A DNA stretch of 40,015 nt from Alphaproteobacteria bacterium (GCA_026400395.1 JAPLPD010000173.1:1-40015), one strand, 5' to 3'. Shown: positions 8,805-17,944, counted from the stretch's first letter. Notes: generated by a model not told the origin, from the letters alone. Program-made: numbers and translations.

Positions 8805-9572
8805 CTACTGGCCGGCGCGCGGCATGCCGAAGCGATGCAGGTCGGTGCCGTGGATGTCGAGCCAGACTTTGGCGCGGGCGGGGTCGGCGCAAACGCCTTG
8901 GACCAGCCGCCAGAATCGCGACGAGTGGTTCATCTCGATCAGATGAGCGACCTCATGCACGGCGAGATAGTTGAGCACGAAGGGTGGCGCGAGGATCAGC
9001 CGCCATGAATACGACAGCACGCCGGTGGCCGAGCACGAGCCCCAGCGGCTCGATTGGTCGCGCACCGAGATGCGCTTGACCGAGACGCCGAACCGCTCGG
9101 CCGCGCGCTTCGTCGCGGCGTCGAGATCGCGCAGCGCCTCGCGGCGCAGAAAATCGCTGACCCGCCGATCGATGTGCGGCACCTCGCCGGCGACACAAAG
9201 CAGACCCTCGCCATCGGCACCGGCCTCCTGCCACACCGTACCGCGAACGCCGGACCGGTGAACGATGCGATGCTGCACGCCGCGCAGCGGCAATACGGTG
9301 CCGTCGGCAAACGGCGCCGCCTCCGGCAGGCGGCGCAGCCTCGCCGCGATCCAGCCGCCGTGCCTCTGCGCGAACTCCTTGGCCTCGCGGACGCTGCCGC
9401 GCGGCGGCATGGTCAGGATGACCTCGCGGCTCGCGGCGTGAATGCGAAGCGTGTAGCGGCGGGCCTGGCGGTGGCGGCGGATGCGCACCGGATAGATTGC
9501 CTGGTCGAAGACGACCTGGATCGTCTGCGGTTCGCTCGGCCGGCGATAGAGCAGCGCGCGCAGCGGCATCAT
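8805..9572 (-). CDS. YgjP-type (DUF45) zinc metallopeptidase
   Basis: A 255-residue protein of the YgjP / SprT-like metallopeptidase family. The zinc-binding HEVAH is at residues 206-210, followed by NHSSRFW, the distal conserved block. The preceding RDQSSRWGSCS and LSYSWRLILAP segments are characteristic of the family. ATG 9572 (MMPLRALLY) is preferred: the open frame continues back to 9662 but that part overlaps the tail of the depolymerase pseudogene and has no conserved look. It is followed after 7 bases by the MFS exporter gene. The physiological substrate of YgjP proteins is not established; related SprT proteins cut DNA-bound proteins. Confidence 0.88.
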   Translation of the reverse strand: MMPLRALLYRRPSEPQTIQVVFDQAIYPVRIRRHRQARRYTLRIHAASREVILTMPPRGSVREAKEFAQRHGGWIAARLRRLPEAAPFADGTVLPLRGVQHRIVHRSGVRGTVWQEAGADGEGLLCVAGEVPHIDRRVSDFLRREALRDLDAATKRAAERFGVSVKRISVRDQSSRWGSCSATGVLSYSWRLILAPPFVLNYLAVHEVAHLIEMNHSSRFWRLVQGVCADPARAKVWLDIHGTDLHRFGMPRAGQ

Positions 9573-9654
9573 CAATGACCCGAATCCCGAGTCCAAGAAT
9601 AGCAGATCGGCCACAATTTCGCGAACAGGTTGAGCGTCTGCTTTGCCCAAGGAA

Positions 9655-11020
9655 CTAGCCAACGACCTTTAGCGCCGGCCGGCGCGCCGCTTGCTTGGCC
9701 GGCACCTGAACGCTGAGGATGAAGTCGGAGATGCGCGGCGCCACCTCGGAGCGGAAGCGGGAGCCGTTGAACACACCGTAATGACCGACGCCGAGTTGGA
9801 GATAGTGCATCTTCTTCTCCGCCGGAATGTTGAAGCACAGCTTGTGCGCCGCTTCGGTCTGTCCGACACCGGAGATATCGTCGTGCTAGCCTTCGACGGT
9901 GAGCAGCGCAGTGTTGTGAATCTTGCTCGGGTCGATCCCGCGGCCCCGATGCGTCATCGTGCCCCTTCGGCAAGGAATGAAGGATGAACACAGTATCGAC
10001 CGTCTGCAAATAGTATTCGGCAGTCAGGTCCATGACCGCGAGATATTCGTCGTAAAATTCGCGGTGCTTGGTCGCCGAGTCGCCATCACCCTTCACCAGA
10101 TGGACGAACAGATTGTTGTGCGCGTCTACGTGGCGGTCGAGGTTCATGCTGACGAACCCCTGCAATTGCAGGAAGCCGGGATAGACCTCGCGCATCACAC
10201 CAGGGTGGGGAAACGGAACCTTGGTGATGACGTTGCGGCGGAACCAACCGACACCGCGCTCCTGAGCCAGCTTGTTCACAACGGTGGGGTTGCTGCGGGT
10301 GTCGATCGGTCCACCCATCAGCGTGATCGAGCGCGGCGCGCAGGGGTTGTTGTCCTCTTCCATCAGCGCGGTCGCGGCCAGCACCGGCACCGACGGCTGG
10401 CACACCGCGACAACGTGCGTATCGCCTCCGAGGAAATTCAGCATCGCGATGACATAGTCGATGTAGGTGTCGAGATCGAAACGGCCCTCCGACAACGGCA
10501 CCATCCGCGCGTCGGTCCAGTCGGTGATGTAGACGTCGTGATTGGGCAGGAAGGCTTCGACCGTACCGCGCAGCAGCGTCGCGTAGTGGCCGGACATCGG
10601 CGCCACGATCAGCAGCTTGGGCTGTGGCCGGCGCGGCATGTGACAGAACATGCGCTCAAAGTGCAGCAGCTTGCAGAACGGACGCTCCCACGCCGTTGCG
10701 ATGTTGATGGGCGCCCGCTCGCCACCGATCAGGACAGATTCGATGCCCCAGTCGGGCTTGGAGTATCGGCGGGTCGAACGCTCGAACAGTTCGGCGCCGG
10801 CGGCCACGGATTTGCCGTAGGAGGTATGGGAGAGCGGATTGAAGGGGTTCTTGAAGAACAGTCGCGTCACGTCGGCCATGGCGCGCGCTGGCTGCAGCGC
10901 GGCATGACTGGCTTCGTACAGCCAATACATGCCGTTCGCCGCCAAAGGTCCGGCCGAGGCAGGTGCCCCGCCAAATTCGCCGATCGGGGCCGGTATTCTG
11001 CCGAATTCGCCAATTGCCAT
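9655..11020 (-). pseudogene. phaZ: Intracellular polyhydroxyalkanoate depolymerase, broken by frameshift and nonsense codon
   Basis: Remains of a PHA depolymerase, an enzyme that mobilises cytoplasmic storage polyester. The first part is intact and typical (MYWLYEASHAALQPARA, PMSGHYATLLRGTVEAFLPN, ITDWTDAR). After LPKG the frame is lost. Removing one G from the GGGG run (plus-strand cccc at 9962-9965) restores TMTHRGRGIDPSKI and then the family C-terminus DDISGVGQTEAAH and VGHYGVFNGSRFRSE, ending at a TAG at 9655. Within that restored frame the conserved Glu/Gly position after LLTVEG is a TAG at 9886-9888. Two independent lesions argue for a dead gene rather than a sequencing slip. The unshifted frame runs on to 9572 but encodes nonsense. 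The N-terminus up to residue 30 carries a small duplicated GEFG block; the true start may be residue 31. Confidence 0.85.
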
Positions 11021-11207
11021 GCTTATTCGGGCTCCCGGCCCAATTGTTGCGCCGCAGCATAATAACGGGGCAGTGATTTGGTCAACCTATCAAAGGACCG
11101 TTGGCGATCGGTTAGGAGCCCCAAACAGGCTCTTTCCACCCGGTTCAGGGGATACCGGGGAACGTTCGCTCCCGGCGTTTGTTCCAAGTTAAGAATTCAG
11201 GCTGCAG

Positions 11208-12338
11208 CTAGTCAGCCCTGCGCGCAGGAGGAACGGCAATGTCAGGCGCTTCGAAAAGCGGCACGCCGTCAGTCCGGTCAAACGAGTACATCCGTCGGTG
11301 TGCCCCCATGAGCAGTTCGACCGGGTGCTGAGCGAGATCGAGGCCAAGCCGTCTTGAAAGCGAAACCCGGTCCGCAAACTGATCGAGGAAAACCTGATTC
11401 ATTCCGCCGTCCAATTCGCTGTAAATGGGGGCGGCTGGCGTCTTCTCCGCAATCAATCGCGCGTATTCGAGATCGTCGGCGCGTTGCTTGTGTATCGCCA
11501 GTTGCGCGACTTTCGGATTGACGACAAAGGCGGGGCATTTACCGGCGGGGTTGAAGACGAGAGGCTTCGATGAATTCGGGGGACGTTGCGCGTCGAATAC
11601 ATAGTGGCGGTTGCACACGTCCACCCTGGGTTCGAGTTTCGTCGCCTCGAAGTGATCGTTGCCGATCTGGAGATTCTTCCAGAAGGCTAGGTTCGGATTA
11701 TTTCGATGCCGCGCCAGATTCGCCGGCGTCAGACGGAACGGATAGGCCTGAACCTGGAATGACGACCGGCCGCCCACGAATGAATCGCGCGCGAGCGCAT
11801 AGATTTCGCTGATCTGTTCGTCGGTCATCGCAAAGCAGCCCACGGACCAGCAGTCGCCGTGGATCATCAGCAAGCTGCCGTCGCGCTTGTTCGCTTTGTC
11901 GAAGCTGTTGGGGTAGCCAATGTTAATTGCAAGATAGTAATTGGAGTGAGGATTCATCTGTTCGGGGGTCACTCTGTAGAATCCCTCTGGAGTCTGACGG
12001 TCGCCCTCCCAAAACTTCGGCCCAAGATCGCCCGACCACCGACAGATCGGATAGGTCTTGAGAATCTGGAAATGACCGGTGGCGTCCTGTTTCCAGACTT
12101 CAAGCTCCGCCTCTTCCTTGAAAACGCGCACAAGGATCGGTGACTGCACGGCCATATTCTTTTGCCGAAGCAGCGCGAGCAGTTCAGGCGGCAGCTTCTT
12201 GGTTGCCTTGGCCGGCAACTTGGGTACCTTGGGCGACGGCGGCGGGTCGTTGTCTTCGCCAAGGCACGTGACCGGCGTCAGCGCCGCGGCAGAAATTGCA
12301 ATCAGCACAAGCGCGCGGAGCACGGTGGCGCAGATCAT
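11208..12338 (-). CDS. L,D-transpeptidase (YkuD catalytic domain), YafK-like
   Basis: Predicted periplasmic cysteine transpeptidase that forms or edits 3-3 cross-links in peptidoglycan or attaches proteins to it. The start at 12338 (376 residues) is supported by TTGGAGAGG upstream and by an immediate signal peptide (MICATVLRALVLIAISAA); the 17-codon extension to 12389 lacks these. The YkuD domain is recognised by WEGDRQTPEGFYRV and the catalytic block MIHGDCWSVGCFAMTD, holding the conserved His and the nucleophile Cys. The C-terminal third is a YafK-type extension of unknown function. It lies downstream of the ABC exporter genes with an 82-base gap and may have its own promoter. Confidence 0.88.
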   Translation of the reverse strand: MICATVLRALVLIAISAAALTPVTCLGEDNDPPPSPKVPKLPAKATKKLPPELLALLRQKNMAVQSPILVRVFKEEAELEVWKQDATGHFQILKTYPICRWSGDLGPKFWEGDRQTPEGFYRVTPEQMNPHSNYYLAINIGYPNSFDKANKRDGSLLMIHGDCWSVGCFAMTDEQISEIYALARDSFVGGRSSFQVQAYPFRLTPANLARHRNNPNLAFWKNLQIGNDHFEATKLEPRVDVCNRHYVFDAQRPPNSSKPLVFNPAGKCPAFVVNPKVAQLAIHKQRADDLEYARLIAEKTPAAPIYSELDGGMNQVFLDQFADRVSLSRRLGLDLAQHPVELLMGAHRRMYSFDRTDGVPLFEAPDIAVPPARRAD

Positions 12339-12420
12339 TGCCTCTCCAAGGCTGAACGACACCGGAGCGCGTCTGATTGCAGCATGCACTGGCGAGCGAT
12401 GAAAAGGGGCTGGTCCACGG

Positions 12421-13242
12421 CTAATCTCCGCCCTGCAGCAATGTCCCTTCGCGGCGCGCGCTGCGTAGAAACAGCAGGAATCCCATTACACCGCCAGCGA
12501 ACCACACTGCGTTCAGCCCAAAAGACTGGATCATAAGGTCTGCGCGAAACACGTGTTCGACGATAAGCGCCCGCATGCCCTCGAAAACATAGGTCGGCGG
12601 CAGCATCCAGGCGAACACCTGTAGCCAGCCCGGCAGTACATCAACCGGGTAATAGACGCAGGTCAGCGGCAGAAACAGGAACATGAAGCTCCACGCCATG
12701 TTCTCGGCGCCGAGCCCGTGACGAAGCAGGATGCCCGCGACCAGAATGCCGATCGCCCAACTGGTGAGAAGGAGATTGAGGAAGAACACCGCGAGTGCGA
12801 GCCCGAGCCCCCACAGATTGAAACCGAAGAACGCGATGGCCAGCAGCGACACCGGCACCATGCCGATCGCAAGCCGGATCATGCTCTGAATCATCAGCGC
12901 GGCGACGAACTCCGCCGGACGCAACGGACTCATCATCAGGTTGCCGAGGTTGCGGGCGTACATTTCCTCGAGAAACGAGATCGAGAATCCGAGTTGGCCG
13001 CGAAACAGGATGTCCCACAGCATCACCGCGCCAATGAAAGTGCCGGCCGCCTTCATAAAGAAGCCGGAGTTCTGCGAAACGTACTGCTGCAGAAAGCCCC
13101 ACATCAGCATCTGCACTGCGGGCCAATAAATCAAATCGAGCACGCGCGGCCACGACGAACTAAGCAGATACCAGTGGCGCAGCACCATGGCGCCGACGCG
13201 GCGGGGCGAGAATGCGACGTGGTCGGGAGATTGCTGGGTCAT
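12421..13242 (-). CDS. ABC-2 type exporter, permease subunit
   Basis: A 273-residue membrane protein with about six transmembrane helices and the ABC-2 core (LSSSWPRVLDLIYWPAVQ, then SISFLEEMYARNLGNLMMSP, LPLTCVYYPVDVLPGWLQ, PPTYVFEGMRAL). This last pattern is that of NodJ/DrrB-like permeases. It overlaps the ATPase gene by four bases (ATGA at 13239-13242), so translation is coupled and the two proteins form one exporter. Cargo is unknown; family members move polysaccharides, lipids or drugs out of the cytoplasm. Confidence 0.9.
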   Translation of the reverse strand: MTQQSPDHVAFSPRRVGAMVLRHWYLLSSSWPRVLDLIYWPAVQMLMWGFLQQYVSQNSGFFMKAAGTFIGAVMLWDILFRGQLGFSISFLEEMYARNLGNLMMSPLRPAEFVAALMIQSMIRLAIGMVPVSLLAIAFFGFNLWGLGLALAVFFLNLLLTSWAIGILVAGILLRHGLGAENMAWSFMFLFLPLTCVYYPVDVLPGWLQVFAWMLPPTYVFEGMRALIVEHVFRADLMIQSFGLNAVWFAGGVMGFLLFLRSARREGTLLQGGD

Positions 13243-14030
13243 CGCGCCGCCTCCCGCGCTTCGCCGGTGCCGCGCGCGATGTCGAGGAACACCTCTTCAA
13301 GATTGCTGCGGCCATAGCGGGCAACCAGCCGCGCCGGCGTGTCGTCATCCTCGATGCGGCCGGTCTTGAGCATGATCACGCGATCGCACAACCGCTCGAC
13401 CTCGTTCATGTTGTGCGACGCCAGCAGAATCGTGGCGCCCCGCTCGTGGCGATACCGCTCAAGCCGCCCACGCACCCAGTCGGCGGTGTCGGGATCGAGC
13501 GATGCCGTCGGCTCGTCGAGCAGCAGAATCTCCGGCTGATTGATCAGGGACTTCGCCAGCGCCACGCGGGTCTTCTGGCCGGATGAAAGTTTGCCGGTCT
13601 CGCGGTCGAGGAAGGCATGCATGTCGAACTCTTCGGCCAAGGTACGGATGCGGCCCGCCACATCATCACAGCCGTAAAGCATGCCGAACACATTGAGGTT
13701 CTGTCGAACCGTGAGCCGCATCGGCATGTTCACGTAGGGGCTCTCGAAGTTTATTCGGTGCAGCACGCGATGGCGCTGACGCGGCATTGCCGCGCCGAGG
13801 ACAGTGACGGCGCCCTCGGTCGGTTCGACCAGTCCCATGATGGTGGAGATGGTGGTGGTCTTGCCGGCGCCATTGCCGCCGAGAAGCGCGGCGCAGGAGC
13901 CCGCGCCGACGGCAAAGGAAATGCCGTCCACCGCGGTGACGGATTTGTAGCGCTTGACCAGGCGGTCGATGACGATTGGGGACGCGTTCACGGAGGGGAC
14001 GAGCATGGCTGCGCAGATTTGACGCGGCAC
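13239..14030 (-). CDS. ABC-2 type exporter, ATP-binding subunit
   Basis: ATPase energising the permease encoded directly after it. Walker A is GGNGAGKTTT, the signature is KLSSGQKTRVALAK (usually LSGGQ; the second position is Ser here, which is common in this branch), Walker B is ILLLDEPTASLDP, and the switch His sits in LLASHNMNE. The start is uncertain: ATG 14030 gives 263 residues and ATG 14006 gives 255 (MLVPSVNASPIV); neither has a clear ribosome site. The four-base overlap with the permease supports an operon. Confidence 0.9.
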   Translation of the reverse strand: MPRQICAAMLVPSVNASPIVIDRLVKRYKSVTAVDGISFAVGAGSCAALLGGNGAGKTTTISTIMGLVEPTEGAVTVLGAAMPRQRHRVLHRINFESPYVNMPMRLTVRQNLNVFGMLYGCDDVAGRIRTLAEEFDMHAFLDRETGKLSSGQKTRVALAKSLINQPEILLLDEPTASLDPDTADWVRGRLERYRHERGATILLASHNMNEVERLCDRVIMLKTGRIEDDDTPARLVARYGRSNLEEVFLDIARGTGEAREAAR

Positions 14031-14087
14031 GGGGCCCGGCGCAAGCCCCTCATATCTGCTCTAACAGGCGTCTGAAAACTCTCCGCA

Positions 14088-14210
14088 GTCATTCCGGGAC
14101 CCCGCGAAGCGCGGACCCGGAATCCGGAAATGACGGGAATTCCTGTGTTCTGGATTCCGGGCTCGCGCTCATAGCGTCGAAGACGCACTATGGACGCGCC
14201 CCGAAATGAC
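14088..14210. repeat. Inverted pair of palindromic dispersed-type repeats
   Basis: Lies in a 280-base gap between two divergent genes. A first unit (about 14088-14127) reads GTCATTCCGGGACC, then GAAGCGCGGACCCGGAATCC. A second unit (about 14150-14210) is its reverse orientation, starting on the minus strand GTCATTTCGGGGCGCG and ending GCGAGCCCGGAATCC. Each is internally palindromic around CGCG. This sequence style is familiar as an intergenic repeat in Bradyrhizobium-like genomes. The paired, facing arrangement resembles REP/BIME elements that RNA hairpins or nucleoid proteins recognise. No coding potential is seen. Confidence 0.7.
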
Positions 14211-14310
14211 ATCTCTAACCTTTCATCGCGCCGCTAAGGTCGATCCGGCCCGTGTTGCGTGTGCCGGTTTGCAACATTGAGAACCGCGTCCGGCAAACTA
14301 AGATAGGCCA

Positions 14311-15630
14311 ATGCTCGAAGACACCGCCGACGTCTTGCATCTGCCGCAGCGGCGAAACGTGCGTCTCGACACGCTGCTGCGGCTGCGCTGGCTTGCGATC
14401 ATTGGGCAGACCATCGCCGTCCTGGTGGTCCAGTACGGGGTGGAGTTTCCACTGCCGATCTGGGCATGCTTTTCGGTGATCGGGCTGTCGGCGTGGCTGA
14501 ACGTCGCGCTACGCCTGCGATTTAGCCCGACCCAGCGGCTGGAGCCCGAGCGCGCCGCCTGGCTTCTGGCCTTCGACATCGCCGAACTCGCAGTTCTGCT
14601 GTTTCTAACTGGCGGCTTGGAGAATCCATTCGCGTTCCTGTTCCTTGCGCCAGTACTGCTGTCCGCCACCGCGCTGCCGCCGCGCATCACCATCATTCTC
14701 GGCGTGTTCGCGATGCTGTGCGCGACCGTGCTGGTGTTCGCACACTATCCCCTGCCCTGGGATATCGAAGACCCGCTTGAACTGCCGTGGATCTACCTGC
14801 TCGGAGTCTGGCTCTCGATCCTGCTCGCGATCGGTTTCATCGGCATCTATTCATGGCAGATCACCGAAGAGAGCCGGCAGATCGCGGAGGCGCTAGCCGC
14901 CACCGAGCTCGTTCTGGCGCGCGAACAGCATTTGTCGCAACTCGACGGACTGGCCGCCGCCGCCGCCCATGAACTCGGCACGCCGTTTTCGACCATTTCG
15001 GTGGTCGTCAAGGAATTGGAACTGGCGCTGGACAAGGACTCGCCCCACCTGGATGACGTAAGGCTGCTGCGTGAGCAGGCTCAGCGCTGCCGCGACATTT
15101 TGTCCAAGCTGACGGAGCTATCGACCGGCGAACCGTTCGACCGCATTCCACTGGCGGCACTCATCGAAGAGGTGGTGGCGCCGCATCGGAACTTCGGCAT
15201 CGCCATCGATATCGCATTGCAGCAAAACTCGGTGGCGCCGATGGGCGGCCGCAACCCGGCGATCCTTTATGGACTGGGTAATTTGCTGGAAAATGCCGTC
15301 GATTTTGCGCAAAGCCGCGTCGAAATTACCGCCGACTGGACCGACGACGACATCGCCGTCACGATCAGCGATAACGGCCCCGGATTTGCCCCGGAGGTCA
15401 TGGACCAAATCGGGGAGCCCTATGTTCGGTCGAGCAAACGCCGCCGGATGAACGCTGGCAGCGAGACCACGGGCCTTGGATTGGGCTTCTTTATCGCCAA
15501 AACCCTGCTGGAACGCTCTGGCGCCAGCGTCGATTTCGAAAACCGCAAGTTCCCCGACCGCGGCGCGGTCGTGCGCGTGCGCTGGGACCGCTCCGATTTC
15601 GAGCGGCCGCTGGGCTTCACCAGGGAGTGA
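14311..15630 (+). CDS. regB: Redox-sensing histidine kinase RegB/PrrB/ActS
   Basis: Membrane sensor kinase of the global redox system that senses the ubiquinone pool and controls respiration, photosynthesis, CO2 and nitrogen fixation genes in alphaproteobacteria. At 439 residues it has about six membrane helices (30-190). The quinone-binding motif GGLENPF is at 101-107, and the H-box phospho-acceptor is His220 in AAAHELGTPFSTI. The family's redox-active cysteine is Cys260 in QRCRDIL. The ATPase region has NLLENAVDFA, DNGPGF and GLGLGFF. All sensing residues known from Rhodobacter RegB are present. The response regulator follows after 65 bases. Confidence 0.95.
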   Translation: MLEDTADVLHLPQRRNVRLDTLLRLRWLAIIGQTIAVLVVQYGVEFPLPIWACFSVIGLSAWLNVALRLRFSPTQRLEPERAAWLLAFDIAELAVLLFLTGGLENPFAFLFLAPVLLSATALPPRITIILGVFAMLCATVLVFAHYPLPWDIEDPLELPWIYLLGVWLSILLAIGFIGIYSWQITEESRQIAEALAATELVLAREQHLSQLDGLAAAAAHELGTPFSTISVVVKELELALDKDSPHLDDVRLLREQAQRCRDILSKLTELSTGEPFDRIPLAALIEEVVAPHRNFGIAIDIALQQNSVAPMGGRNPAILYGLGNLLENAVDFAQSRVEITADWTDDDIAVTISDNGPGFAPEVMDQIGEPYVRSSKRRRMNAGSETTGLGLGFFIAKTLLERSGASVDFENRKFPDRGAVVRVRWDRSDFERPLGFTRE

Positions 15631-15695
15631 GACCGCAAACAGTTGATCGGCAGGCACTTGAGCAGCAACGTCAGGTTATCTAGATTATTGTTCGC

Positions 15696-16262
15696 ATGAA
15701 CCTGGCGATGATCGATATCCCGCAGGCGGTGGCGCAGACTGAGCGCACTCTGTTGATCGTGGAGGATGACAAGTCCTTCCTGCAAAGACTCGCGCGCGCC
15801 ATGGAGGCACGCGGCTTCCAGGTCACCACCGCCGAGTCGGTGAGCGAAGGGTTGCAACGGGTCGAGACCGCGGCGCCGGCGTTCGCCGTGGTCGATATGC
15901 GGCTCGGCGACGGCAACGGCCTCGACGTGATCGTCGCGCTCAAACAGAGCCGCCCTGACGCACGCGCTATCATCCTCACTGGCTACGGCAACATCGCAAC
16001 CGCGGTAAACGCCGTGAAGGTCGGCGCGGTGGACTATCTGTCGAAGCCGGCCGACGCCGACGATGTTGTGGCAGCGCTGCTGGCCCTGGAGGGACGCAAG
16101 GCCGATCCGCCCGAGCATCCGATGTCGGCGGACCGCGTTCGCTGGGAGCACATCCAGCGCATCTACGAATTGTGCGGACGCAACGTCTCGGAAACGGCGC
16201 GGCGGCTCAACATGCACCGCCGCACCCTGCAGCGCATCCTGGCCAAGCGCGCGCCACGCTGA
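15696..16262 (+). CDS. regA: Response regulator RegA/PrrA/ActR
   Basis: Partner of the RegB kinase. The 188-residue protein has a receiver domain with the acidic pocket VEDD (23-25), the phospho-acceptor Asp67 (VVDMRLGDG) and Lys117 (LSKPAD). A short linker with prolines follows, then a Fis-type HTH at the very C-terminus (NVSETARRLNMHRRTLQRIL). This HTH is nearly invariant in the family. The start at 15696 has no strong ribosome site; ATG 15708 is an alternative that would shorten it by four residues. As a global activator/repressor it could act on the formate dehydrogenase genes in this window, but no site was demonstrated. Confidence 0.95.
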   Translation: MNLAMIDIPQAVAQTERTLLIVEDDKSFLQRLARAMEARGFQVTTAESVSEGLQRVETAAPAFAVVDMRLGDGNGLDVIVALKQSRPDARAIILTGYGNIATAVNAVKVGAVDYLSKPADADDVVAALLALEGRKADPPEHPMSADRVRWEHIQRIYELCGRNVSETARRLNMHRRTLQRILAKRAPR

Positions 16263-16368
16263 CTTCGCGTTGCTCAGGCCGTTGTTTCAGCCGATAGCGC
16301 CACAAACGACATCAAGCTCGCCGCTGAACTCGCCACGTTCAAGCGCGAACACTTGAATTCCAGCCGCG

Positions 16369-17370
16369 TTATTTGATCAGATTGCTCACGCGGTCGACGA
16401 CCGACTTCGGCGTCGCGTAGATTTTGTTGATCAGCCCCGCGAGATGTTCACCGTCCTCAGGCTCGAGCTCGAACTTGTTTCGTTTGACGTCGGCGATGAA
16501 CTCGGAATCTCGCATCGTCGCGCTGAAAGCATCGCGGAGCATTTTGAGTTTCTCCGGCGGCAGGTCGGGCGGCGCGACGAACGGCCGGCCGATGTCCTGT
16601 CCGGCGTAGAGATATTCCAGCACTTTCTTCTCTTCTTCAGTGCGAGCAAGCGTGAGCACGTTCGGAACACCCGCGAGCATCGGATGCGATTCCGCGCCGG
16701 CCTGCAGCAGAACATTGACGATTTTCTGCGGAATCCACTCCGGTTTGCGCTGGTTGATGCTGTCCAGGCTCTCGCAGATGCCCTCGACTTCGTTACGCTC
16801 CATCGCGAGGAACACGTCTGCCGACGATCGAAAGCCCGAAACAAGCTTGAACTTGGTGCCGAGCAGGTCGTTCAAAACCTTCGGATACGACCGCGTGCCG
16901 GTTCCCGGTCCGGTGTCCCCGAGGATGAGTTCATGGTTGCGCAGATCATTCACCGACTTCACCTTCGCGCCCGCGTTGGCGATGCAGGCGTTGTGCTCCC
17001 GCGTCGGACTGCCGAGCCAGGACATTTTGGTCGCATCGAAACGCGCGCCCGGCGCGCCACTCAGCGGACCGAGCGCGGCGTCGCGCGCGATGATGGCGAT
17101 CACCGTCCCGTCCCTCGGCGCGGCGGCGTAGATATGGCTTGCCGCAACGTAGCTGCCCGCGCCGGGCATGTTCTGGGGCACCACCGTCGGACTGCCTGGT
17201 AGATGCTTGCCGATGTGGCGGCCGACCAGACGGCCCCACAGGTCATAGCCGCCGCCCGGACCGAAGCCGATGACCAGCGTGACGGTCTTGCCGGCGAGCG
17301 ACTCCGGCTGCGCGGCGACCGGCGCCGCGAAGGCAAGGACGAGCACGAAACCCGCTGCGACCGACCGCAT
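16369..17370 (-). CDS. Bug/TctC family periplasmic solute-binding protein
   Basis: Secreted receptor of the tripartite tricarboxylate transporter type, binding a carboxylate in the periplasm. I chose ATG 17370 (333 residues) because GAGGG sits at the correct distance and the signal peptide MRSVAAGFVLVLAFAAPVAA starts there; ATG 17382 is also possible. Family features are GKTVTLVIGFGPGGGYDLWGR at the mature N-terminus, VVPQNMPGAGS, the DTGPGTGTRSYP block and the C-terminal PPDLPPEKL. No TctA or TctB membrane genes are nearby, so it is an orphan receptor. It follows the carboxymuconolactone decarboxylase-like gene by 28 bases and is probably co-transcribed. Confidence 0.88.
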   Translation of the reverse strand: MRSVAAGFVLVLAFAAPVAAQPESLAGKTVTLVIGFGPGGGYDLWGRLVGRHIGKHLPGSPTVVPQNMPGAGSYVAASHIYAAAPRDGTVIAIIARDAALGPLSGAPGARFDATKMSWLGSPTREHNACIANAGAKVKSVNDLRNHELILGDTGPGTGTRSYPKVLNDLLGTKFKLVSGFRSSADVFLAMERNEVEGICESLDSINQRKPEWIPQKIVNVLLQAGAESHPMLAGVPNVLTLARTEEEKKVLEYLYAGQDIGRPFVAPPDLPPEKLKMLRDAFSATMRDSEFIADVKRNKFELEPEDGEHLAGLINKIYATPKSVVDRVSNLIK

Positions 17371-17398
17371 AGCCACCCTCATGACTGGTCCGCCGATG

Positions 17399-17944
17399 TC
17401 ATTCGGCCAGCGGCGTCGGATCGTTGGCCGGCGGCGCAACTTGGAAGGTCGCCGCCGTCATGCACGTCATCGAGAAGCTGCCGGTGGTCGCCACCAGCGC
17501 CACCAGGTCCGGCAATCCCATCGCGGCTTCCGCCGCGGCATAGGCCGCGTCGCTGAGACCTTTGTTGGCAAGAATCTCGCGCGCCACGTTGTAGCAGGTG
17601 CGTTCGCGCGCATCGGCAAGCTCAGGCGTCTTGCGCGCATTGATGGCGTCGATGATCGACTGATCGATGCCGACGGTAAGCGAACCGCGCACCTGCGCGT
17701 ACCATGGATAACGGGCGTTCCAATGCCGGGCCACGACCAGGTTGACGATCTGCTGTTCGCGCCGCGACAGCGGCCCGGACGAAAGACAGCCGCGCAGCGC
17801 CTGGGCAGCCTCAAACAGCTTCGGCAAGCGGATGTAGGCAAAGTACGGCCCGCCCACCGGCCCGCCGGACTGCTGGGCGGCATCGTGGACGCGCGCCTGC
17901 TCGGCGTTCATGTCGGCGCGGTCGATGATGGCGAGACGTGGCAT
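17399..17944 (-). CDS. Carboxymuconolactone decarboxylase / AhpD-fold protein
   Basis: An all-helical 181-residue protein of the CMD/AhpD family. The core helix pair LSRREQQIVNLVVARHWNARYPW followed by GSLTVGIDQSIIDAI matches the family. The start at 17944 is given by AGGGGGAA upstream; the frame is open to 17989 but without a ribosome site. Odd points: there is no CxxC redox pair as in AhpD, and the usual catalytic His after the EW/Y position is replaced (WYAQVR). So it is neither an obvious peroxidase reductase nor a clear decarboxylase. It is followed closely by the Bug receptor gene, which might suggest an aromatic-acid or carboxylate catabolic role. Confidence 0.82.
   Translation of the reverse strand: MPRLAIIDRADMNAEQARVHDAAQQSGGPVGGPYFAYIRLPKLFEAAQALRGCLSSGPLSRREQQIVNLVVARHWNARYPWYAQVRGSLTVGIDQSIIDAINARKTPELADARERTCYNVAREILANKGLSDAAYAAAEAAMGLPDLVALVATTGSFSMTCMTAATFQVAPPANDPTPLAE

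Noticed and set aside
9880-9970. Programmed frameshift or stop readthrough in the depolymerase
   Set aside because: The lesion is a one-base gain in a G run plus a separate TAG with no slippery heptamer, pseudoknot-like structure or Sec context; depolymerases are not known to use recoding.
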